Part shown: piece by piece, positions 56,575-64,000 of the stretch | How the letters are laid out: the number at the start of each line of letters is the position of its first letter | Position numbering within the stretch: position 1 is the stretch's first letter | NCBI RefSeq assembly: GCF_004803895.1 | Contig: NZ_CP021978.1 | Location: 1,736,001-1,800,000, forward strand | Source of the DNA: Streptomyces hawaiiensis | Lineage (GTDB): Bacteria; Actinomycetota; Actinomycetes; Streptomycetales; Streptomycetaceae | DNA length: 64,000 nucleotides | Direction: 5' to 3' | Translations under genes and position numbers: made by a program | The notes under the pieces: model-generated | Told to the model about the DNA's origin: nothing | Database searches by the model: none | The model's input: the letters and a program-made list of their open reading frames with translations, nothing else

Positions 56575-57480
56575 TCAGTCCGTCGGTCCGATGCTGCTGC
56601 CGACGCCGCCGCCCGTGTCCGCGTCGCCGGCCGGGCGGATGCCCTTGGTGATGCGGTCCATGTCGGCGAGCGGCGGGCCGTCCTCGCCGGCGTCGAAGAC
56701 GTACCGGACGAGGACCGGTGACTCGGTTCCGACGCTGGAGGGGAAGACGAGCGACTGGACGTAGCCGCCGGGGCCCTTGGCCGTCGTGACGCGCCAGCGC
56801 ACGAGGTACCCGGCGCGGCCCGCCACCGCGACCGGTCCGGACTTGACGACCTGGCGCGACCGGAGGCCCCCGTAGAGCTCGCGGCCGAGCCGGTCGCGGT
56901 CGTAGGCCTCGTCGGCGGCCTCGGAGATGTCCTCCTCGGCGAGGGCCTCGGGGGACTTCTCGTCGTTCTCGGTCACCGTGCGGGAGAAGACCATGCCGTG
57001 ACGGCACAGGCCCACGCCGCCAGGGCAGTCGTAGGTGCCGTCGGTCGTCATGACGACGTCGTCCTGGGCGACGTGCTGCGGGCGGACCCAGCCGTCGAGC
57101 AGGGGGAACGTGACGCCGTTGAGCTGGTCCTCGACGACCGCCGGGTCGTCGGCGGGCGGCTTTGGCGCGGACGCCTCGGGGGTCGGCTCCGGCGAGCCGG
57201 GCGTGGCCTCGGGGGTGGAGGTCGGGGCGGTCCTGGTCTGCGGGCCGCCGCCGTCGCCCCCGCTGAGGGCGACGGCTCCGGTGACGATCGCCGCGACCAG
57301 GACGGTGCCGGCGGCGGTCAGGGCGACCACCTTCGTCCGGCCGGTGCCGCCGCCCGGTGGCGGGGCGGCGGGGGCCTCGGGCGCGCGGCGGTGCTCGGTC
57401 CAGGCCGTGCCGTCCCACCAGCGCTGCCGGTGCGGGGCGTGCGGGTCGGGATACCAGCCGGGCGGGGGCGTCATGCTCAT
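56575..57480 (-). CDS. DUF2510 membrane protein
   Basis: The 301-residue protein begins with a DUF2510 motif, PPPGWYPDPHAPHRQRWWDGTAWTEH. A single membrane segment (KVVALTAAGTVLVAAIVTGAV), a Pro/Thr linker and an outer domain of about 190 residues follow. The outer domain has CPGGVGLC, a likely disulfide. Function is unknown; DUF2510 is common at the cytoplasmic face of actinobacterial membrane proteins. It converges with the PLP enzyme gene, with four bases between. Confidence 0.9.
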   Translation of the reverse strand: MSMTPPPGWYPDPHAPHRQRWWDGTAWTEHRRAPEAPAAPPPGGGTGRTKVVALTAAGTVLVAAIVTGAVALSGGDGGGPQTRTAPTSTPEATPGSPEPTPEASAPKPPADDPAVVEDQLNGVTFPLLDGWVRPQHVAQDDVVMTTDGTYDCPGGVGLCRHGMVFSRTVTENDEKSPEALAEEDISEAADEAYDRDRLGRELYGGLRSRQVVKSGPVAVAGRAGYLVRWRVTTAKGPGGYVQSLVFPSSVGTESPVLVRYVFDAGEDGPPLADMDRITKGIRPAGDADTGGGVGSSIGPTD

Positions 57481-57522
57481 CCCGGCACTGTAGGGCGCGA
57501 CCCGGGCCGTCCGGATGCCCGC

Positions 57523-58308
57523 TTACAGGGGTGTGACGTACGCCCCCGCGATCCCGCCGTCGACCAGGAAGTCGGTGGCGTTCACGAAGGAGGAGTCGTC
57601 GCTGGCCAGGAAGGCCACGGCGGCGGCGATCTCCTCGGCTTCGGCGAACCGGCCCAGCGGGATGTGCACCAGGCGGCGCGCGGCCCGCTCCGGGTCCTTG
57701 GCGAACAGCTCCTGGAGCAGCGGGGTGTTGACCGGGCCGGGGCACAGGGCGTTCACCCGGATGCCCTCGCGGGCGAACTGCACGCCCAGTTCGCGGGACA
57801 TGGCGAGCACGCCGCCCTTGGAGGCCGTGTAGGAGATCTGCGAGGTGGCCGCGCCCATCCTGGCGACGAAGGACGCCGTGTTGATGATCGAGCCGCGGCC
57901 CTGGCGTCGCATGTAGGGGATGGCGGCCTTGCAGCACAGGTAGACGGAGGTGAGGTTGACCTCCTGGACGCGCTTCCAGGCCTCCAGGCCGGTCTCCAGG
58001 ATGGAGTCGTCGTCGGGCGGGGAGATGCCGGCGTTGTTGAAGGCGATGTCGACGCTGCCGTAGGTGTCGTGGGCGGTCCTGAAGAGGGCCTCGACCTGCT
58101 CGGGGTCGGTCACGTCGACCTTCACGAAGGTGCCGCCGGTCTCCTCGGCGGCGGCCTTGCCGCGGGTGTCGTCGACGTCGCCGCAGACGACGTGGGCGCC
58201 CTCGGAGGCGAGGCGGCGGGCGGCGGCGAGGCCGATGCCGCTGCCTGCTCCGGTGACGACGGCGGTACGGCCGACCAGGCGGCGGCAGATGTTTTCCTGG
58301 GCAGTCAC
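57523..58308 (-). CDS. Short-chain dehydrogenase/reductase of the GlnA4 cluster
   Basis: The 261-residue SDR has the NAD(P) loop VTGAGSGIGLAAARRLASEGA with Asp in VCGDVDD (favouring NAD), NNAGIS, catalytic Tyr and Lys in ISYTASKGG and a C-terminal VDGGIAGAYV. It should oxidise an alcohol. In this operon it follows ALDH by a four-base overlap. It may therefore oxidise the hydroxyl of gamma-glutamylethanolamide or of a product, which is inference. Confidence 0.9.
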   Translation of the reverse strand: MTAQENICRRLVGRTAVVTGAGSGIGLAAARRLASEGAHVVCGDVDDTRGKAAAEETGGTFVKVDVTDPEQVEALFRTAHDTYGSVDIAFNNAGISPPDDDSILETGLEAWKRVQEVNLTSVYLCCKAAIPYMRRQGRGSIINTASFVARMGAATSQISYTASKGGVLAMSRELGVQFAREGIRVNALCPGPVNTPLLQELFAKDPERAARRLVHIPLGRFAEAEEIAAAVAFLASDDSSFVNATDFLVDGGIAGAYVTPL

Positions 58309-59678
58309 TGTGCGGGGCCCTCCGTGCTGATGAAGACGTTCTTGGTTTCGGTGAAGGCGGCCAGGGCGTCGGGGCCGAGCTCACGCCCGACACCGGACTG
58401 CTTGTAGCCGCCGAAGGGGGTCCAGTAGCGGACGCTGGCATGGGAGTTGACGGACAGGTTGCCGGCGCGGACGGCCTGGGAGACGCGCAGGGCCCGGCCG
58501 ACGTCCCGGGTCCAGATGGAGCCGGAGAGGCCGTAGGGGGTGCCGTTGGCGAGGCGGATCGCGTCCTGCTCGTCGGTGAAGGGCAGGAGTACGGCGACGG
58601 GGCCGAAGATCTCCTCGCAGGCCGCGGCCGAGTCGGGGCTCTCCCCGGTGAGGACGGTCGGCGGGAACCAGAAGCCGGGGCCCTCGGGGGCGCTGCCGCG
58701 CAGGGCCGGTGCGTCGTCGGGCACGAAGCCGCGGACGCGGTCCAGTTGCTGCCGGGAGATCAGCGGGCCCATCTGGGTCTTGTCGTCGGCCGGGTCGCCC
58801 ACCACCACGGCGGCCAGCGCCTCGGCGAGCAGCTCGCGGACCTCGTCGTAGACGGACTCCTGGACCAGGACACGGGTGCGGGCGCAGCAGTCCTGGCCGG
58901 AGTTGTCCAGGAAGGAGAAGGGGTCGACGGCGGTCTTGAGGTCGGCGTCGGCGAAGACGATGTTGGGGCTCTTGCCGCCCAGTTCGAGGGTGACGGGCTT
59001 GACCTGCTCGGCGCCGAGGGCCGCGACGCGCGTCCCGGTCCGGGTGGATCCGGTGAAGACGATCTTGGCGACTCCGGGGTGCCGGACCAGGGCGTCGCCC
59101 GTGATGTCGCCGCGTCCGGGCAGGACCTGGAAGAGGTGCTCCGGGAGTCCTGACTCCAGGGCGAGTTCGGCCAGGCGCAGCGCGGTGAGCGGGGTGGTCT
59201 CGGCGGGCTTGAGGATGACGGCGTTGCCGGCCGCGAGGGCGGGCGCGGTGCCCCAGGCGGCGATCGGCATGGGGAAGTTCCAGGGCGCGATCACGCCGAC
59301 GACGCCGAGCGGTTCGAGGATCGTGACGTTCAGGCCGCCGGGCACCGGGATCTGCCGGCCGGTGAGCCGCTCCACTCCCCCGGCCGCGTAGTCCAGCAGG
59401 TCACGGACGTTGCCGGCCTCCCAGCGGGCGTTGCCGATGAGGTGGCCGGCCTCGCGTACCTCCAGGCGGGCCAGTTCCTCCAGGTGCTCGTCGACGGTGG
59501 CCGCGAAGCGGCGCAGCAGCCGGGCGCGGTCGCCGGGGGCGAGGGCGGCCCAGACCCGCTGTGCCCTGGTGGCGTGGGTGACGGCCGCGTCGACGTCGGC
59601 CGGGCTCGCTCCGGCGACGGCGGCGACGACCTCCTCGGTCGCGGGGTTCAGTACTTCCAGAAGGTGCTCGGAAGACAA
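58305..59678 (-). CDS. Aldehyde dehydrogenase of the GlnA4 cluster
   Basis: The 457-residue protein starts at TTG 59678, with GAGG upstream, eight bases after the glnA4 stop. The catalytic Glu lies in VTLELGGKSPNIVF and the nucleophile Cys in DNSGQDCCARTRVLV. GFTGSTRTG-type VFTGSTRTGTRV binds NAD, and the end GGYKQSGVGRELG is typical of ALDH. It would oxidise a gamma-glutamyl aldehyde to the acid in amine catabolism. The substrate is inferred from the operon. Confidence 0.93.
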   Translation of the reverse strand: MSSEHLLEVLNPATEEVVAAVAGASPADVDAAVTHATRAQRVWAALAPGDRARLLRRFAATVDEHLEELARLEVREAGHLIGNARWEAGNVRDLLDYAAGGVERLTGRQIPVPGGLNVTILEPLGVVGVIAPWNFPMPIAAWGTAPALAAGNAVILKPAETTPLTALRLAELALESGLPEHLFQVLPGRGDITGDALVRHPGVAKIVFTGSTRTGTRVAALGAEQVKPVTLELGGKSPNIVFADADLKTAVDPFSFLDNSGQDCCARTRVLVQESVYDEVRELLAEALAAVVVGDPADDKTQMGPLISRQQLDRVRGFVPDDAPALRGSAPEGPGFWFPPTVLTGESPDSAAACEEIFGPVAVLLPFTDEQDAIRLANGTPYGLSGSIWTRDVGRALRVSQAVRAGNLSVNSHASVRYWTPFGGYKQSGVGRELGPDALAAFTETKNVFISTEGPAQ

Positions 59679-59686
59679 GAGGGACC

Positions 59687-61051
59687 TCACAGGCGTTCGA
59701 AGGAGCGGCGCAGCTCCCAGTCGGTCACCGCGGCGTCGAAGGCGTCCAGTTCGACGCGCGCCATGTTGCGGTAGTGCGCGACGACCTCGTCGCCGAAGGC
59801 GGCCCGGGCGACGGTGCTGTTCTCCCAGAGCTCGGCGGCCTCGCGCAGGGTGGTGGGGACGTGGGCCAGGCCGGCGGCGTAGGCGTTGCCGGGGCAGGGC
59901 TCGGGCAGTTCCAGCTTCTGCTCGATGCCGTGCAGTCCGGCCGCGACCAGTCCGGCGACGGCGAGGTAGGGGTTGACGTCGCCGCCGGGCAGGCGGTTCT
60001 CGAAGCGCAGGGAGCGGCCGTGGCCGACCACGCGCAGCGCGCAGGTGCGGTTGTCCTGGCCCCAGGCGACGGCGGTCGGGGCGAAGGAGCCGGGCTGGAA
60101 CCGCTTGTAGGAGTTGATGTTGGGGGCGTAGAGGAGGGAGAAGTCGCGCAGTGCCGCGAGCTGGCCGGCGAGGAAGTGGCGCATGACCTCGGACATGCCG
60201 CCTTCGCGGTCGCCGGCCATGGCGTTGGTGCCGTCGGCGTCGGCGAGCGAGAGGTGGATGTGGCAGGAGTTGCCCTCGCGCTCGTTGTACTTGGCCATGA
60301 AGGTGATCGACATGCCCTGCTGGGCGGCGATCTCCTTGGCGCCGGTCTTGTAGACGGAGTGCTGGTCGCAGGTGACCAGGGCCTCGTCGTAGCGGAAGGC
60401 GATCTCGTGCTGGCCGGGGTTGCACTCGCCCTTGGCGGACTCGACCGTGAGGCCCGCGGTGGCCATCTCGTTGCGGATGCGGCGCAGCAGGGGCTCGATG
60501 CGGCCGGTGCCGAGGACCGAGTAGTCGATGTTGTACTGGTTGGCGGGGGTCAGGCCCTTGTAGCCGGCGTCCCAGGCCTGTTCGTAGGTGTCCTTGAAGA
60601 CGATGAACTCCAGCTCGGTGCCGACCTGGGCGGTGTAGCCGAGCTCCGCGAGGCGCTCCAGCTGGCGGCGCAGGATCTGGCGGGGGGCGGCGACGACCGG
60701 GGAGCCGTCGAGCCAGGCGAGGTCGGCGTGGAGCATGGCCGTGCCCTCGTTCCAGGGGACGCGGCGCAGGGTGGACAGGTCGGGGTGCATGGCGAAGTCG
60801 CCGTAGCCGCGGTCCCAGGAGGACATGGCGTAGCCGTCGACGGTGTTCATCTCGGTGTCGACGGCGAGCAGGTAGTTGCAGCCCTCGGTGCCGTGCTTGA
60901 GGACCTCGTCGAGGAAGAAGCGTGCGGCGAACCGCTTGCCCTGGAGCCGCCCTTGCATGTCGGGGAAGGCCAGGACGACAGTGTCGATCTCACCGCCGGC
61001 GACGAGGGTGTGCAGTTCCTCGACGCTCAGCGGGGGTGTGCGGTCTGCCAC
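59687..61051 (-). CDS. glnA4: Gamma-glutamylethanolamide synthetase (glutamine-synthetase-like)
   Basis: The 454-residue protein is a GS-like enzyme. VVLAFPDMQGRLQGKRF and VGTELEFIVF are N-terminal and metal-site segments. GECNPGQHEIAFRYDEAL and MAKYNEREGNSCHIHLSL carry ATP and metal ligands. FAPTAVAWGQDNRTCALRVVG and FENRLPGGDVNPYLA complete the active site. The orthologue GlnA4 of S. coelicolor (SCO1613) is reported to join glutamate to ethanolamine and to be repressed by EpuRI. The start is GTG 61051 behind AGGAGG. It diverges from the epuRI gene and leads the ALDH-SDR operon. Confidence 0.93.
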   Translation of the reverse strand: MADRTPPLSVEELHTLVAGGEIDTVVLAFPDMQGRLQGKRFAARFFLDEVLKHGTEGCNYLLAVDTEMNTVDGYAMSSWDRGYGDFAMHPDLSTLRRVPWNEGTAMLHADLAWLDGSPVVAAPRQILRRQLERLAELGYTAQVGTELEFIVFKDTYEQAWDAGYKGLTPANQYNIDYSVLGTGRIEPLLRRIRNEMATAGLTVESAKGECNPGQHEIAFRYDEALVTCDQHSVYKTGAKEIAAQQGMSITFMAKYNEREGNSCHIHLSLADADGTNAMAGDREGGMSEVMRHFLAGQLAALRDFSLLYAPNINSYKRFQPGSFAPTAVAWGQDNRTCALRVVGHGRSLRFENRLPGGDVNPYLAVAGLVAAGLHGIEQKLELPEPCPGNAYAAGLAHVPTTLREAAELWENSTVARAAFGDEVVAHYRNMARVELDAFDAAVTDWELRRSFERL

Positions 61052-61093
61052 GGGAAGGCCTCCTAGGCTCCTTGGGTCCGCCGGGAGCCATAA

Positions 61094-61109
61094 GGTATTG
61101 CGGAGAACC
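61094..61109. promoter_or_regulatory. Candidate GntR-type operator between glnA4 and epuRI
   Basis: GGT-ATTGCGGAGA-ACC is an imperfect dyad in the 84 bases between the divergent start codons. FadR-type GntR regulators bind GGT/ACC-armed sites. The arms are only three bases, so this is a weak call made mainly on position. Confidence 0.3.
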
Positions 61110-61135
61110 ATTGCTTGGGAAGGGGGTGCGGCCAC

Positions 61136-61873
61136 ATGCCGGACGAATACGGTGGGGGCGAGCTGCGGGACGGGCTGACGCCGGTGCTGCGACCGGTGCG
61201 CGCGGGCAACGGCTTCGAGGAGGCTCTGGAGCAGATCCTGCAGGTCGTACGGCTGGGACTGGTACCGGGGGGCGAGCGGCTGCCGGCCGAGCGGGAGCTG
61301 GCGGAGCGGCTGGGGATCAGCCGGGTGACGCTGCGCGAGGTGCTGAAGGTGCTCCAGGACCAGGGGCTCGTCGAATCGCGCAGGGGCCGGTACGGCGGCA
61401 CGTTCGTGCTGCCGCGGGCCGAGGCCGTCGGTGAGGACGAGCTGCGGCGCCGGGTGGCCGAGGTCGACATAGAGGACGTGCTGCGGTTCCGGGAGGTGCT
61501 GGAGGTGGGCGCCGCCGGGCTGTGCGCGGCGCACGGGCTGGAGGAGAAGCAGGCGGACCGGCTGCGTGAGGCCCTGGCGCGCACGCACGACGCGCCGCTC
61601 GCCGAGTACCGCCGCCTGGACACGCTGCTGCATCTCACGGTCGCCGAGCTGTCCGGCTCCCCCACGCTGACCGCCCAGTACGCGGCCGTCCGCGCGAGGG
61701 TCAACGACCTGCTCGACTGCATCCCGTTGCTGGTGCGCAACCTGGAGCACTCCCAGCGGCAGCACACCGCTCTGGTGGAGGCCGTGATCGAGGGCGACGC
61801 CGACCAGGCGCGGGAGATCATGCGCGAGCACTGCGGGGGCACGGCGGCGCTGCTGCGGGGCTTCCTCGGCTGA
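61136..61873 (+). CDS. epuRI: GntR/FadR-family repressor of the glnA4 cluster
   Basis: The 245-residue protein has an N-terminal winged helix (LPAERELAERLGISRVTLREVLKVLQDQGLVESRRGRYGGTFV). An all-helical FCD ligand domain follows, with VLRFREVLEVGAA, DTLLHLTVAELSG and RQHTALVEAVIEGD, including the metal-binding Asp/His pattern. It diverges from glnA4, as does S. coelicolor EpuRI (SCO1614), reported to repress glnA4. The ATG at 61136 has GAAGGGGG upstream. It is followed by the permease gene on the same strand. Confidence 0.9.
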   Translation: MPDEYGGGELRDGLTPVLRPVRAGNGFEEALEQILQVVRLGLVPGGERLPAERELAERLGISRVTLREVLKVLQDQGLVESRRGRYGGTFVLPRAEAVGEDELRRRVAEVDIEDVLRFREVLEVGAAGLCAAHGLEEKQADRLREALARTHDAPLAEYRRLDTLLHLTVAELSGSPTLTAQYAAVRARVNDLLDCIPLLVRNLEHSQRQHTALVEAVIEGDADQAREIMREHCGGTAALLRGFLG

Positions 61874-62027
61874 GCCGGGCGGTGTCGCGGCGCGGTGAGG
61901 ATTTACGGGCGATTAACGCACGGGTCTTGCATTCCCTCGGTCGGCGCCGCAAAGGTATGGCTCCATTCCATTGAGTCGTAGTCCGCTCGCCCCTCGTGAC
62001 CGCCGCCGCCCCGTCGGGAGTCTGCCC

Positions 62028-63473
<1,446 letters not shown>

Positions 63474-63497
63474 GGCGTCGAGAGTGAGGGAGTTTCC

Positions 63498-64000
63498 GTG
63501 GGCAGGCCGTTGATCGGGGTCAGCACCTATCTGGAGTCCGGTGCGCGCTGGGGCGTGTGGGAGCTGGAGGCCGCCCTGCTGCCGGTCGGCTACCCCCGGC
63601 TCGTTCAGCGGGCGGGCGGCCTGGCCGCGATGCTGCCGCCGGACGACCCGCGCCTCGCCGCGGCTGCCGTGGCCCGGCTGGACGGGCTGGTCATCGCGGG
63701 CGGGCCGGACGTGGAGCCGGTCCGCTACGGCGCGGAGCGCGAGGAGCGGACCGGGCCGCCGGCGCCGGAGCGGGACGCGTGGGAGCTGGCGCTGATCGAC
63801 GCGGCGCTGGCCGGCGGTGTGCCGCTGCTGGGGATCTGCCGGGGGATGCAGCTGCTGAACGTCGCTCTCGGAGGGACGCTCGCGCAGCACGTCGACGGGC
63901 ACGCCGAGGTTGTGGGCGTGTTCGGTGGGCATGCCGTGAAGCCGGTGCCGGGGAGTCTGTACGCCGGTGTCGTACCGGAGGAGACGTTCGTTCCCACGTA
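63498..64000 (+). CDS. PuuD-like gamma-glutamyl-amide hydrolase (class I amidotransferase fold; partial)
   Basis: The first 167 residues are in the window and the frame is open at the right edge. The protein starts at GTG 63498 (VGRPLIGVSTYLESG) after GAGGGAG. LVIAGGPDVEPVRYG and LLGICRGMQLLNVALGG carry the oxyanion region and the nucleophile Cys114, as in PuuD. PuuD hydrolyses gamma-glutamyl-gamma-aminobutyrate; here it may release glutamate from the oxidised gamma-glutamyl intermediate. It follows the permease gene by 24 bases. The catalytic His-Glu pair would be beyond the window. Confidence 0.88.
   Translation, partial: MGRPLIGVSTYLESGARWGVWELEAALLPVGYPRLVQRAGGLAAMLPPDDPRLAAAAVARLDGLVIAGGPDVEPVRYGAEREERTGPPAPERDAWELALIDAALAGGVPLLGICRGMQLLNVALGGTLAQHVDGHAEVVGVFGGHAVKPVPGSLYAGVVPEETFVPT

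Overview
The window is chromosomal DNA from a Streptomyces or a very close relative. It is strongly GC-rich, with G or C in nearly every third codon position. GTG and TTG starts are frequent, many adjacent genes overlap by ATGA or GTGA, and the gene order (argH, argCJBD-argR, pheST-ohkA-trmH-rplT-rpmI-infC, glnA4-epuRI) matches the S. coelicolor core chromosome as I remember it (roughly SCO1553 to SCO1615; locus numbers are from memory). I see no insertion sequence, prophage, CRISPR array, tRNA or rRNA. The two end genes are cut by the window.

Layout. 1-4684: late cobalamin synthesis, a BluB-type protein with a huge Pro/Ala linker (partial) and CobL. 4830-8522: a GNAT acetyltransferase and a metNIQ methionine importer operon preceded by a tiny Cys/Met-rich leader reading frame. 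8604-17039: HAD hydrolase, two small membrane proteins, a GNAT, an orphan sigma factor, a Tat-exported glycerophosphodiesterase, an acyltransferase, a TetR-MFS efflux pair with a perfect operator, and an aldo/keto reductase. 17209-18642: argH with an ARG box. 18927-21304: a secreted protein made of two copies of one domain, a flavin-fold protein and an L,D-transpeptidase-like protein. 21432-24709: a redox module of a ferric-reductase-like flavocytochrome, a three-domain FMN-binding protein and ApbE. 24890-29735: the arginine operon argCJBD-argR with ARG boxes over its promoter. 29908-42554: accessory genes, including a GH51 arabinofuranosidase, a degenerate histidine phosphatase, a MocR regulator whose start codon overlaps that of a divergent EamA transporter, a GHL10 hydrolase, a 3-hydroxyacyl-CoA dehydrogenase, a Nudix hydrolase and an NsdA-like regulator. 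42888-50301: housekeeping translation genes plus the orphan histidine kinase OhkA. 50697-57480: DUF1844, SseB, a membrane-anchored subtilase paired with a repeat-rich membrane protein, a PLP enzyme and a DUF2510 protein. 57523-64000: an ethanolamine-type gamma-glutamylation pathway (SDR, ALDH, GlnA4, EpuRI, an Eat-type permease and a PuuD-like hydrolase, partial).

How genes work together. ApbE is expected to attach FMN covalently to the three SGAT motifs of the exported FMN-binding protein, which could pass electrons to or from the flavocytochrome. GlnA4, the permease, the hydrolase and the dehydrogenases form one catabolic set under EpuRI. ArgR, encoded last in its operon, should repress both argCJBDR and argH through the ARG boxes.

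The most unusual items are the flavinylation-linked redox module, the Cys/Met leader ahead of metNIQ, the permease-containing ethanolamine cluster, the overlapping divergent start codons at 36328-36331, and a matching TTCACAC-N3-GTGTG dyad found upstream of two nearby genes.
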